This document shows, piece after piece, positions 38,136 through 45,796 of a stretch of DNA of 45,796 nt (position 1 is the first letter of the stretch; every line of letters begins with the position of its first letter). The position numbers were made by a program, and so were the translations under genes. The notes beneath the pieces were generated by a model, which was not told the DNA's origin, did not search any database, and worked only from the letters and a program-made list of their open reading frames with translations. The stretch comes from Pseudomonas sp. PIC25 (GTDB lineage: Bacteria > Pseudomonadota > Gammaproteobacteria > Pseudomonadales > Pseudomonadaceae). The stretch covers positions 1 to 45,796 of the forward strand of contig NZ_MUJY01000153.1 of NCBI RefSeq assembly GCF_002286785.1, in the 5' to 3' direction.

Positions 38136-38906
38136 TCAGACGAGCGTCCTTCCCTGCGCATCCACCCGCAAACTCACTTCGCCCAAATGCCCGCCATGGG
38201 GCCCGTAGCTGCGCTCGACGATATGCCGCACGCCATCGGCCTGCATGATCAACGCCGTGCTGGCGCGGGTGCCGTAGTTGGCCGTGGCGATGAAGATGCT
38301 CGACAGCAGGCGCTCGGTGTTCAGGCCGATGCCGGTGTCGGGCAGGATGGCGTCGTCGGCCTGCTCGGCGTCGTGCAGCAGGTTGAGCAGCGCCTCCGGA
38401 CGCGGTTCGCCCAGGCAGTGGTGCAACACCGCCTTGGCCTGCTGCACCTTGGGCCAGGGTGTGTCCAGATCGGCGTTGGACAACCCGTACAGGCCCGCTG
38501 GCAGGCAGCGGGCACTGCCGGTGCGGGAGTTGAAATGCCAGAGCTCGCGATCGTCGCCGAGAATCAGGTTGAACACCGAATAATCGTTGGCCCGTTCCGC
38601 CACGTCGGCGACGAAGGCCTCCGGGGACAAGTCGCCGCGCAGGTACTGTACCGGCAGTTCGCCGCGCGACCGACCGCGCGGCGGCTGGCGCGGATCGCGG
38701 ATGTTGGTCAGCGCGGCGAAGCGGCCGCCGGGCGCGATACCCAGCCAGGTACCGCCGGCTTCCAGGTCGCGGCCCGCATAGAGCGAGGGGGACTCTTCCC
38801 AGGCCGCCAGCGGCAAGGCCGGGCGGGCGTAGAACTCGTCGCGGTTGGCGGCCAGCACCAGGGGTACGGCGTGACCGGGGCGCCAGGCGAAGGCGATCAG
38901 ACACAT
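38136..38906 (-). CDS. NRDE family protein (TANGO2-like)
   Basis: This 256-residue protein starts MCLIAFAWRPGH and contains the NRDEFYARP motif (21-29) that names the family, followed by GGTWLGIAPGGRFAALTN and GFSNADL-like (here GLSNADLDTPWPKV). Cys2 would be exposed after Met removal, and the family is thought to have an Ntn-hydrolase fold. Its function in bacteria is unknown; eukaryotic TANGO2 is linked to haem and lipid handling. It is convergent with ptsP. Confidence 0.92.
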   Translation of the reverse strand: MCLIAFAWRPGHAVPLVLAANRDEFYARPALPLAAWEESPSLYAGRDLEAGGTWLGIAPGGRFAALTNIRDPRQPPRGRSRGELPVQYLRGDLSPEAFVADVAERANDYSVFNLILGDDRELWHFNSRTGSARCLPAGLYGLSNADLDTPWPKVQQAKAVLHHCLGEPRPEALLNLLHDAEQADDAILPDTGIGLNTERLLSSIFIATANYGTRASTALIMQADGVRHIVERSYGPHGGHLGEVSLRVDAQGRTLV

Positions 38907-38951
38907 AGCGACTCCTCCGTGAACAACGGCAATTCATGAGACCAGACGGGC

Positions 38952-38984
38952 TGCCGAGTGCCATGCCGATCCGAACTCGGCATG
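38952..38984. other. Two mutually exclusive hairpins upstream of the permease gene
   Basis: TGCCGAG (38952-38958) can pair with CTCGGCA (38976-38982), while CATGCCGA (38962-38969) can pair with TCGGCATG (38977-38984); the two cannot form together. The 286 bases between the NRDE start and the permease start hold no gene. Confidence 0.3.
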
Positions 38985-39192
38985 TGTGCCACAGCCTAGC
39001 CCGATTCGAGGGAAGCGCGCTGCCCCTTCGGTGTGTTCTTTGGGCTGGTTCTGGTGCGAATGGTGAAATCAGGCGATGAATGTCCGCATGGCAATACCCC
39101 GTCGAAAAAAGTCGGCGCGGGTGACGCGGCCGGCGGTGGAGGGGAAGGCGATGCTTCCGTTACCATGCCGCTTTGCTTTTTCGGGGGTAGCC

Positions 39193-39975
39193 ATGGAATT
39201 CCTGCTCTACCTGGTGCTGGGGGCGGCGGCCGGCATACTGGCGGGCCTGTTCGGCGTCGGTGGCGGCATCATCATCGTGCCGGTGCTGGTATTCAGCTTC
39301 ACCGCCCAGGGCTTCGATCCGTCGGTGCTGACCCACCTGGCGGTCGGCACTTCCCTGGCGACCATCGTCTTCACCTCGATCAACTCGGTACTGGAGCACC
39401 AGCGCAAGGGTGCGGTGCGCTGGCCGATCTTCGCCTGGATGACCCTCGGCATCCTGCTCGGCGCGGCGCTCGGCTCGCTGACCGCGGCGGCCATCCAGGG
39501 CCCGATGTTGCAGAAGATCATCGGCGTGTTCGCCATCGTCATCTCGATTCAGATGGGCCTTGACCTCAGACCCAAGGCCAGCCGCGACGTGCCCGGAAAG
39601 GTCGGCCTGACCGCCGCCGGCGGGGTGATCGGCTGGGCGTCGGCGATCTTCGGTATCGGCGGCGGCTCGCTGACCGTGCCGTTCCTGACCTGGCGCAGCG
39701 TGCCCATGCAGCAGGCGGTGGCCACCTCGTCGGCCACCGGATTGCCCATCGCCGTGGCCAGCGCGCTGAGCTTCATGGTGCTCGGCTGGCACGACGAGCA
39801 CCTGCCGGAATGGAGCCTGGGTTTCGTCTACCTGCCAGCGATGGTCGGCATTGCCCTCACCAGCATGTTCTTCGCCCGTTTCGGCGCGCGCCTGGCACAC
39901 AAGCTGTCGCCGCGCGTGCTCAAGCGCCTGTTCGCACTGTTGCTGCTGTGCGTGGGCGTGAGCTTTCTTGTTTAA
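39193..39975 (+). CDS. TauE/SafE family membrane permease
   Basis: The ATG at 39193 gives a 260-residue protein starting MEFLLYLVLGAAAGILAGLFGVGGGIIIVP, with further hydrophobic segments to a total of about eight. The paired GVGGG (about 20-24) and GIGGGSLTVPFL (about 155) loops mark the two inverted halves of TauE/SafE transporters, which move small sulfur- or carboxylate-containing anions. The substrate cannot be inferred. The frame is open upstream to 39076, but that region is Lys/Arg-rich and is not needed. It lies 9 bases before lgt. Confidence 0.93.
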   Translation: MEFLLYLVLGAAAGILAGLFGVGGGIIIVPVLVFSFTAQGFDPSVLTHLAVGTSLATIVFTSINSVLEHQRKGAVRWPIFAWMTLGILLGAALGSLTAAAIQGPMLQKIIGVFAIVISIQMGLDLRPKASRDVPGKVGLTAAGGVIGWASAIFGIGGGSLTVPFLTWRSVPMQQAVATSSATGLPIAVASALSFMVLGWHDEHLPEWSLGFVYLPAMVGIALTSMFFARFGARLAHKLSPRVLKRLFALLLLCVGVSFLV

Positions 39976-39984
39976 GGAGTTCCG

Positions 39985-40773
39985 ATGCTGCCCTATCCCC
40001 AGATTGATCCGGTGGCCATTGCCCTCGGACCGGTAAAAATCCACTGGTACGGCCTGATGTACCTGATCGGCATCGGCGGCGCCTGGTGGCTGGCCGCCCG
40101 GCGCCTGGAACGCTTCGACCCGGCCTGGAGCCGGGAGAAACTCTCCGATCTGGTTTTCTGGGTAGCGCTCGGGGTGATCCTCGGCGGACGCCTGGGCTAT
40201 GTGTTGTTCTACGACCTGCCGGCCTATATCGCCCAGCCGAGCCTGATCTTGCAGGTGTGGAAGGGCGGCATGTCGTTCCACGGCGGCTTGATCGGCGTAA
40301 TGCTGTCCACCTGGTGGTTCGGCCGGCGCAACGGCAAGAGCTTCTTCGAACTGATGGACTTCATCGCGCCGCTGGTGCCGATCGGCCTGGGCGCCGGGCG
40401 GATCGGCAACTTCATCAATGCCGAGCTGTGGGGCAAGGCCACCGACCTGCCTTGGGCGATGATCTTCCCCACCGACCCGCAGCAACTGCCGCGCCATCCT
40501 TCCCAGCTCTACCAATTCGCCCTGGAGGGGGTGGCGCTGTTCTGCATCCTCTGGTTCTACTCGCGCAAGCCCCGGCCGACCATGGCCGTTTCCGGCATGT
40601 TCGCCCTCTGCTACGGCATCTTCCGCTTCATCGTCGAGTTCGTCCGGGTCCCGGATGCGCAGCTCGGCTACCTCGCCTTCGGCTGGCTGACCATGGGGCA
40701 GGTGCTTTGCCTGCCTATGATCCTTGGCGGACTCGGCCTGATCGCCTGGGCCTACAAGCGCCAGGCACGCTGA
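39985..40773 (+). CDS. lgt: Prolipoprotein diacylglyceryl transferase
   Basis: Lgt transfers diacylglycerol from phosphatidylglycerol to the lipobox Cys of prolipoproteins. The 262-residue inner-membrane protein has the motifs [11 protein letters not shown], the essential-His region HGGLIGV, the Lgt signature [14 protein letters not shown] (about 133-146) and HPSQLYQ (about 172). In P. aeruginosa, thyA normally follows lgt (from memory); here a sugar dehydrogenase cluster on the other strand follows instead, so the conserved order ends here. Confidence 0.98.
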   Translation: MLPYPQIDPVAIALGPVKIHWYGLMYLIGIGGAWWLAARRLERFDPAWSREKLSDLVFWVALGVILGGRLGYVLFYDLPAYIAQPSLILQVWKGGMSFHGGLIGVMLSTWWFGRRNGKSFFELMDFIAPLVPIGLGAGRIGNFINAELWGKATDLPWAMIFPTDPQQLPRHPSQLYQFALEGVALFCILWFYSRKPRPTMAVSGMFALCYGIFRFIVEFVRVPDAQLGYLAFGWLTMGQVLCLPMILGGLGLIAWAYKRQAR

Positions 40774-40790
40774 CCCGGTTCCGGCTGCCC

Positions 40791-42119
40791 TCACCTCGGG
40801 CGCAGCCGGGCAACATCCTCCGCTTTTACCTTCACCTGCGGATTGCCGAAGCGTTCGAACAGGTAATTGGCCAGCGAGGCGATCTGGGCGTCGTCCAGGC
40901 TGTCATGAAAGGCCGGCATGAAGGCGGCGTTGCGGCTGGTTTCGTCGCCACGGGATACGCCATTGAGGATCACCTGAAGCAGGTTGGTGGCGCTCTGCGC
41001 ACCGAGCACGGTGTTGCCCATCAGCGCCGGGTAGAAACCGTCCGCAGCGCCTTCGCCGCTCCATTGGTGGCAACTGGCGCAGTTGCCGAGAAACAACCGG
41101 GCACCCTCGTGTTGCGGGTCGGGCCCTGCCTGGCCGGGTTGGCGCACGGGCGTGCCCCGCAGCTTCACCACGTCGTTCGCCGGTGCCCCATATTCGTAGC
41201 GGGCCTTGGGGCGGCCGTCGTCGACAGGCGGAACGCTGCGCAGGTAGTCGACGATGGCCCGCAGGTCTTCGTCTTTCAGGTAGCGGAAGCTGTGCTGCAC
41301 CGCCTCGCCCATGGGCCCGGCGGCCTGGGCCTTGCCGGGCGTCGAGCCGGTCCTGAGGTAGCGGAGCAGTTCCTCGTCGCTCCAGCCGCCGATGCCGGCC
41401 TTCGGGTGCGAGGTGATGTTGTAGGCATCCCAGCCGCCCAGGCTGCCGCCGGCGAGGAAGCCCTCCTGGCGCTCGTCCAGGGCGACCTCCTGAAAGGCGA
41501 ACCCGCGTGGCGTGTGACAGGTGCCGCAGTGGGCCAGGGCCTGGACCAGATAGGCACCGCGGTTCCAGCGCTCGCTCTTGTCCGTGCGCGGCTCGAAGCG
41601 CTTCTCGTCGAGGAACAGCCAGTTCCAGACCACCAGCGGCCAGCGCATGTCCAGCGGCCAGGGGATATCGCTTTCACGGCTTTCCCGGGCGATGGCATCC
41701 ACGCCGCCCTGGAGGAAATAGGTGTAGAGCGCGCGCACGTCGTCTTCGCTCAGCTTCGCGTAGGACGGATAGGGCATTGCCGGATAAAGGCGCCGGCCGC
41801 CCTTGGCGATGCCCTGGCGCACGGCACGGTCGAAATCCTCGAAACTGTAGTTGCCGATGCCGGTCTTCGGGTCCGGAGTGATGTTGGTGGAATAGACCGC
41901 GCCCAGCGGCGTCGCCAGACCCACGCCACCGGCGAAGGGGGCGTTCGGGCTGGCCGTGTGGCAGGCGGCGCAGTCCGCGGCACGCGCCAGGTATTCGCCG
42001 CGGCTGAACAGCCGCGAATCGGCCTGGGACGCCAGCTCATCCTCGGCGGAGAGCCGTGGGGCGGCCCCGCCGGGAAAGGCCAATATCCACAACAGGAAGA
42101 AAAAAACGGGGCGGCACAT
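40791..42119 (-). CDS. Triheme cytochrome c subunit of sugar (gluconate-type) dehydrogenase
   Basis: The start at 42119 gives 442 residues: a signal peptide (MCRPVFFFLLWILAFPGGAA) and three haem c sites, CAACH at 50-54, CGTCH at 198-202 and CASCH at 347-351. This three-haem layout is that of the cytochrome subunit of gluconate, 2-ketogluconate, sorbitol and FAD-glucose dehydrogenases, which passes electrons to the quinone pool or an oxidase. Longer open frames upstream run inside the dehydrogenase gene and are shadows. The gene follows the flavoprotein gene, whose stop lies 3 bases before its ATG, and the small subunit gene begins the operon. Confidence 0.93.
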   Translation of the reverse strand: MCRPVFFFLLWILAFPGGAAPRLSAEDELASQADSRLFSRGEYLARAADCAACHTASPNAPFAGGVGLATPLGAVYSTNITPDPKTGIGNYSFEDFDRAVRQGIAKGGRRLYPAMPYPSYAKLSEDDVRALYTYFLQGGVDAIARESRESDIPWPLDMRWPLVVWNWLFLDEKRFEPRTDKSERWNRGAYLVQALAHCGTCHTPRGFAFQEVALDERQEGFLAGGSLGGWDAYNITSHPKAGIGGWSDEELLRYLRTGSTPGKAQAAGPMGEAVQHSFRYLKDEDLRAIVDYLRSVPPVDDGRPKARYEYGAPANDVVKLRGTPVRQPGQAGPDPQHEGARLFLGNCASCHQWSGEGAADGFYPALMGNTVLGAQSATNLLQVILNGVSRGDETSRNAAFMPAFHDSLDDAQIASLANYLFERFGNPQVKVKAEDVARLRPR

Positions 42120-42121
42120 CC

Positions 42122-43705
42122 TCAGACCTCCCCCTTGAGCGATTCCGCGAGGCGCAGGGAAAGGGCGGCAATGGTCAGGCTGATGTTGACGGTACCGACG
42201 GTGGGCATCACCGAGCCGCCGACGATGAACAGGTTGGGGTGGTCGTGGCTGCGGCAACCGGCGTCCACCACCGAGGTGGCCGGATCGTCGCCCATCAGCG
42301 TGGTGCCGGCGATGTGGTTGTTGTTCGCGTAGTCGTCGTGGAAACGCACCTCGCCGCCGCCGAGCGCCTGTGCGGCGGCGGCATAGACCTCCCGGGTATG
42401 GGCGGCGCTGCGGCGCACATAATCGTCCAGGGCGTAGGTGAACTCCGGCTTGGGAATGCCCAGGGCATCCTTCTCCGTGGCGCTGGGCACGATGCGGTTT
42501 TCCGGGCGCGGCAGGATTTCGTGGAAACTGTCCAGGCGCACGAAGCGCGCGGTGCGGTCGCGGATGCGATCCTCCAATGCCTTTCCGAAACGCAGCGGGC
42601 CGTTGCGCAGTTCGCCGAGGGTCACTTCGTCGAGGCGGCTGAGATTGGAGGGATGGATCTTCTTGGCGGCGAACTCGCTGCGGAAGGGACCGTCGCGGAA
42701 GTCCACCAGGGAGGTCATTTCCTGGGGGCCGCGTCCTGCCCAGAGCGGTTCGTCGGCGAAGAAACTGACGCCGGTGCCGGGGTGGTCCATCAGGTTGCGG
42801 CCGACCAGCCCCGAGCGGTTGCCGACCCCTGCCATCAGCATCAGCTTGGCGGTCTCCACGCCATTGGCCGCGAGCACGAAGACCTTGCCTTCGACCCGGT
42901 GCTCGGCGCCGGCAGGGTCCTTGTAGAGCGCGGCACGGATGCGCTGTTTGTCGTCGTGCTCCAGACCGTGGACGACGGCATTGGCGATCAGCCGGGCGCC
43001 GGCCTTTTCCGCCTTTTCCACATGCATGATGCCGTTGTACATGGCCCCAATCGGACACAGCGGCATGCAGTTGTTATTGCCGCAGCAGGTTGGACGCTCG
43101 TCGTAGGGTCGGCTGTTGCGCGCCACCGGCTCGGTGACGACGCGAAAACCATGGGCGTTGAGCACCTCCTTGATGCGCCGGTCGTTGTACGACAGCGGCA
43201 ATGGCTCCATGGGGTAAGGGCCGGAGCGCGGCGAGCCGAGGTCCTCGTCGTTCGGCCCCCAGACGCCCATCTCTGCTTCGGCCTGGGCATACCAGGGCTC
43301 GAGGTCTTCGTAGCCGATCGGCCAGTCCAGCCCCACGCCATACAGGCTTTTCAGCTTGAAATCGCTGGGCAGGAAGCGCCAGGTCGCCGCCGCCCAGTGC
43401 CAGGTGGTACCGCCGACCAGGCGCAGGTACTGGACGTTGTACGGATGGTCTCCCTTCTGGATCAGGTAGCCGTTGTTCACGTGGGTCATGGGGTGCGGCG
43501 CATGTTCCGTGGACGGATAGGGCGCCTGGAAGTCGGTCTTGTCCGGCTGGTTGCGAAAGCGCTCGAGAATTTCCCAGCGGCTCAGTCGGGGGCCGGCTTC
43601 CAGCAACAACACATCCTTGCCGGACTCGGCCAGGCGATGGGCGATCATGCCGCCGGCCAGCCCGGCGCCGATCACCACATAGTCGGCGTAATCGCTGTCG
43701 GCCAT
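42122..43705 (-). CDS. FAD-dependent GMC dehydrogenase, large subunit of gluconate-type complex
   Basis: This 527-residue flavoprotein has the FAD motif VVIGAGLAGG (10-19), a GMC C-terminal His in NNHIAGTTLMG and Asn in GTVNISLTIAAL, and the Cys-rich segment TCCGNNNCMPLCPIGAMY with Cys207, 208, 213 and 217, which binds a 3Fe-4S cluster in related FAD dehydrogenases. It has no signal of its own and is likely carried through the Tat system bound to the small subunit. Gluconate 2-dehydrogenase is the best guess; ketogluconate, sorbitol, fructose or glucose are alternatives. It sits between the genes for the small and cytochrome subunits. Confidence 0.93.
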   Translation of the reverse strand: MADSDYADYVVIGAGLAGGMIAHRLAESGKDVLLLEAGPRLSRWEILERFRNQPDKTDFQAPYPSTEHAPHPMTHVNNGYLIQKGDHPYNVQYLRLVGGTTWHWAAATWRFLPSDFKLKSLYGVGLDWPIGYEDLEPWYAQAEAEMGVWGPNDEDLGSPRSGPYPMEPLPLSYNDRRIKEVLNAHGFRVVTEPVARNSRPYDERPTCCGNNNCMPLCPIGAMYNGIMHVEKAEKAGARLIANAVVHGLEHDDKQRIRAALYKDPAGAEHRVEGKVFVLAANGVETAKLMLMAGVGNRSGLVGRNLMDHPGTGVSFFADEPLWAGRGPQEMTSLVDFRDGPFRSEFAAKKIHPSNLSRLDEVTLGELRNGPLRFGKALEDRIRDRTARFVRLDSFHEILPRPENRIVPSATEKDALGIPKPEFTYALDDYVRRSAAHTREVYAAAAQALGGGEVRFHDDYANNNHIAGTTLMGDDPATSVVDAGCRSHDHPNLFIVGGSVMPTVGTVNISLTIAALSLRLAESLKGEV

Positions 43706-43708
43706 GGC

Positions 43709-44197
43709 TCAGGTCTCCTGGCCGGGCAGCGTCGCCCAGTCGCCGGGACGGGTCGCGCAATAAGTACGGGGTTTCAGCACGTCGGCCACCAGCCCGTGCA
43801 TCAGTGCCAGCTCATAGCTGACCAGCACCGTCTGGCCGGGGTCGCCGATATAGCCCAGGTACCAGCCGCTGAGCAGGTCGCGGGTCATCCGCTGCAGCGG
43901 ATCGCTCCACTGCGACGGGTCCTGCTCCAGGCTGCCGGCCAATTGCCCCAGCAGGTCGGGGAACTCCGGATATCGTTGGGCGAGGATGTCGCGGATGCGT
44001 TTACCGATGACTTCTTCCAGCGCCTCGCGCCCGGTAAGCCGCCGCGACACCCGCATCAGCGTCTCCAGTGTCTCGTCCCGTGGCGCCGCGTTGAGCGGCC
44101 AGGGGGCCGACAAGGCACAGCCGGCGGTGCCGGCGCAGAACGCGCCGAGCAGTCGGCGCCGGGTCAGGAACGCAGCGGACAGCGGGTTGGGTGACAT
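43709..44197 (-). CDS. Small (gamma) subunit of sugar dehydrogenase, Tat signal
   Basis: This 162-residue protein has a twin-arginine signal (TRRRLLGAF at 12-20, then a hydrophobic core ending near LNAA) and a mature part with the LSGWYLGYIGD and ALMHGLVADVLKPRTYCATRPGDWATLP-type features of FAD-dependent sugar dehydrogenase small subunits; the latter stretch spans two adjoining motifs. It is needed for export and stability of the flavoprotein encoded 3 bases downstream. A good ribosome site, GAGGAG, precedes the ATG. It is the first gene of the three-gene operon; no promoter is clear in the 105 bases behind it. Confidence 0.93.
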   Translation of the reverse strand: MSPNPLSAAFLTRRRLLGAFCAGTAGCALSAPWPLNAAPRDETLETLMRVSRRLTGREALEEVIGKRIRDILAQRYPEFPDLLGQLAGSLEQDPSQWSDPLQRMTRDLLSGWYLGYIGDPGQTVLVSYELALMHGLVADVLKPRTYCATRPGDWATLPGQET

Positions 44198-44301
44198 AGG
44201 GCTCCTCGTAACGATGACTGAATCACGTCATGCGAGCGAACACCTATACCTGACCACCGGCTATCGCCTCGGTTCAGCTTGGGGTGTTAAGGCCGGGGTT
44301 G

Positions 44302-44967
44302 TTACCACGAGCCATAGGGCACGCCGAACTTCTCTACGTAGGCCTTGGAGATATCGCTGAGCGGGCGATACCGTCCTCCCGAACGCCCCAGATACGGCCC
44401 ACGCGGATCGACCTTGCCCACGACACGGGTGACTTCGATGGGGGCTGTGCACTGACCCCGGATCCAGACTTTGGCGATACCTCCCGGTGCGAGCCCTATG
44501 GTTAGGAAATCGCGGTAATCGGTGATCCACTTGCCATCCAGGTTGCAGTAGGACCTTTCAGGCTTGAGCATAAGCTGCCGTGCCTCCTCGGGTATCTCGA
44601 TATAGGCCTCGTAAGTCTGCGGTTCCACCAGGGATTGCCAGTTCACATAGATCACACGGGGTAGGTCGGCACCGATGACGAGTTTGCCTGCCCCGATACC
44701 TGGCCGTTTCGGCCAGCCTTTGGGATTGCCGCGGTTGTCCGGCGGTGTCTGGATCGCCGCGGTGCCACTCATCGCTTGGCGGAATACACGGCCTTGGATG
44801 TCCGTTACATCGGCGGTCTCGATCCAGACCTCCATGTAGTCAGGTGAGAACAGGCCTAAAAACCAAGCGTCATAGGGTAGCGGGTGGCCACGGCCGTTGG
44901 CGCAACCGGCGAGCATACTCAGCAGCGACAGCAAACAGGCATTGAGCAGGCGACGGGTCTTATTCAT
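44302..44967 (-). CDS. DUF2931 family lipoprotein, downstream copy
   Basis: This 221-residue protein has a lipoprotein signal with lipobox LAGC (Cys22). The segments PDYMEVWIET, DLPRVIYVNWQSLVEPQ and the C-terminal ending EKFGVPYGSW are the DUF2931 pattern. DUF2931 lipoproteins are often encoded beside type VI secretion lipase effectors, where they can act as periplasmic immunity proteins; this is recollection, not seen here. It is a clear paralogue of the 45019-45705 gene, with much of the sequence identical. The two differ most in the middle (residues about 60-85) and near the C terminus, as expected if specificity has diverged. Confidence 0.85.
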   Translation of the reverse strand: MNKTRRLLNACLLSLLSMLAGCANGRGHPLPYDAWFLGLFSPDYMEVWIETADVTDIQGRVFRQAMSGTAAIQTPPDNRGNPKGWPKRPGIGAGKLVIGADLPRVIYVNWQSLVEPQTYEAYIEIPEEARQLMLKPERSYCNLDGKWITDYRDFLTIGLAPGGIAKVWIRGQCTAPIEVTRVVGKVDPRGPYLGRSGGRYRPLSDISKAYVEKFGVPYGSW

Positions 44968-45010
44968 TGGGGTAGATCACTCGCTGGTGGTGCCGGCTGG
45001 TCGATAACCA
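44960..45010 (-). repeat. Duplicated remnant of the upstream gene's 3' end
   Basis: Between the two DUF2931 genes the minus strand reads HQRVIYPNE and then the stop that overlaps the next ATG. It is almost the same as the end of the partial gene at 45698-45796, which ends NHQRVIYPNE. The repeat means that the duplicated unit included the tail of that gene as well as the lipoprotein gene. The remnant is only about 10-15 codons long and is not a gene itself. Confidence 0.7.
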
Positions 45011-45018
45011 GCTAGTCG

Positions 45019-45705
45019 TCACCATGAGCCATAGGGCACGCCAAATTTCTCGATGTAAGCCTTGGATTCCTCGGACAGCTCGTCATACACCGGCGACTCA
45101 CCTAGCCATGGCCCACGCGGATCGACCTTGCCCACGACGCGGGTGACTTCGATGGGGGCGAGGCAGGGGGCTTGCAGCCAGACTTTGGCGATCCCCCCCG
45201 GCGCTAGGCCGATGGTCAGGAAGTTGCGGTAACCGGTGATCCACTTGCCATCCAGGTTGCAGTAGGCTTTTTCCGGCTTGAGCATGAGTTGTTGCGCTTC
45301 CTCGGGTATCTCGATATAGACCTCGTAGGCCTGTGGCTCCACCAGGGATTGCCAATTCACGTAGATCACACGGGGCAGGTCAGCACCAAGGACGTGCTTG
45401 CCTTTACCGCCGCCGGGGCTCTTTGGCCAGCCCTTGGGATTACCTTTGAATCGCGATGGAATGCCTTGGCTGAACGCCGTTGGATAGCCCATCGAGACCG
45501 TGCCTCCCATCACGCCCAGAAAACCACGGTTTTTGATGTCTACGACTTCGACGGTCTCGACCCAGACCTCCATGTAGTCAGGTGAGAAGAGGCCTAAAAA
45601 CCAAGAATCGTAGGGTAGTGAGTGACCACGACTGCTGGCGCAACCGGCGAGCACACTCAGCAGCGACAGCAAACAGGCATTGAGCAGGAAGCGGGTCTTA
45701 TTCAT
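45019..45705 (-). CDS. DUF2931 family lipoprotein, upstream copy
   Basis: This 228-residue protein has the same lipoprotein signal (LAGC, Cys22) and ending (EKFGVPYGSW) as its neighbour, with differences mainly at residues about 60-90, including a short insertion (MGYPTAFSQGIPSRFKG). Its ATG overlaps the stop of the gene running off the window end (ATGAATAA), so the two are translated together. That coupling is typical for toxin-immunity pairs. It may be the immunity protein of that gene's product. The lipobox predicts outer- or inner-membrane attachment in the periplasm. Confidence 0.85.
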   Translation of the reverse strand: MNKTRFLLNACLLSLLSVLAGCASSRGHSLPYDSWFLGLFSPDYMEVWVETVEVVDIKNRGFLGVMGGTVSMGYPTAFSQGIPSRFKGNPKGWPKSPGGGKGKHVLGADLPRVIYVNWQSLVEPQAYEVYIEIPEEAQQLMLKPEKAYCNLDGKWITGYRNFLTIGLAPGGIAKVWLQAPCLAPIEVTRVVGKVDPRGPWLGESPVYDELSEESKAYIEKFGVPYGSW

Positions 45706-45796
45706 TGGGGTAGATCACTCGCTGATGGTTGTCGGCCGGGCGGTTGACGAAGACCGTATCCAGGTCGCTGCCATTCCGGCCCACGGCTGCATTCCA
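45698..45796 (-). CDS. C-terminal end of an unidentified gene (possible effector), cut by window edge
   Basis: The minus strand is open from the window end to TAA at 45698-45700, giving 32 residues that end SDLDTVFVNRPADNHQRVIYPNE in consecutive stretches. The stop overlaps the ATG of the DUF2931 gene. Too little is present to name a family. Its position directly before two DUF2931 lipoproteins, and the duplication of its tail, make a secreted effector such as a type VI lipase a reasonable guess. Confidence 0.6.
   Translation of the reverse strand, partial: WNAAVGRNGSDLDTVFVNRPADNHQRVIYPNE

Noticed and set aside
40086-42332. 748-residue plus-strand open frame across lgt and the cytochrome gene
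   Set aside because: Runs through two certain genes in the wrong frame; low-complexity Ala/Arg/Gly sequence typical of shadows in GC-rich DNA.
42056-44194. 712-residue plus-strand open frame opposite the dehydrogenase operon
   Set aside because: Exact antisense of recognisable FAD and Tat-signal genes; no domain seen.

Overview
The window is GC-rich and looks like a Pseudomonas chromosome, most likely from a species near the P. aeruginosa / P. nitroreducens / P. resinovorans groups. The evidence is gene order recalled from P. aeruginosa. One block runs rsmD, two M16 peptidase genes, ftsY-ftsE-ftsX, rpoH, a small membrane protein, mtgA, a DUF423 gene, thiS-thiG, trmB. A second runs a YjiK-like gene, rpiA, ilvA, a HAD phosphatase, rppH, ptsP, NRDE, a TauE/SafE permease and lgt. 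Two Pseudomonas-type REP elements agree with this. No search could be run, so names rest on motifs and recalled family features.

Layout. (1) 1-9106: a type I secretion locus. It holds the end of an HlyD-like adaptor, two small unrecognised ORFs, and a 2655-residue RTX protein with a subtilisin-like domain, a P-domain, cadherin-like modules and many calcium-binding repeats. The start of this gene and the ORF before it are AT-rich compared with the rest. A bidirectional terminator closes the locus. (2) 9232-20667: core genes for rRNA methylation, envelope proteolysis, SRP receptor and division (ftsYEX), the heat-shock sigma factor, peptidoglycan synthesis, thiamine thiazole synthesis and tRNA methylation. 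(3) 20798-24000: a DUF1329 protein and an ABC-2 exporter. (4) 24205-27644: a phosphoribosyltransferase, an alpha/beta hydrolase, a tandem universal stress protein and a flavin/iron-sulfur reductase. A perfect ANR/FNR box and a near-perfect one suggest low-oxygen control. (5) 27964-34200: a YjiK-like protein, rpiA, an orphan small RTX protein, ilvA and two membrane genes, ending in a REP-type repeat. (6) 34537-40773: HAD phosphatase, rppH, ptsP, NRDE protein, TauE/SafE permease and lgt. (7) 40791-45796: accessory DNA where thyA would be expected after lgt. It carries a three-subunit periplasmic sugar (gluconate-type) dehydrogenase and a tandem pair of DUF2931 lipoproteins behind a gene cut off by the window end.

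The best leads are the secreted RTX subtilase, whose catalytic-Asp position appears to hold Glu; the two small ORFs between its exporter and itself; and the duplicated DUF2931 lipoproteins, each following a copy of the same upstream-gene tail, which suggests an effector-immunity locus.
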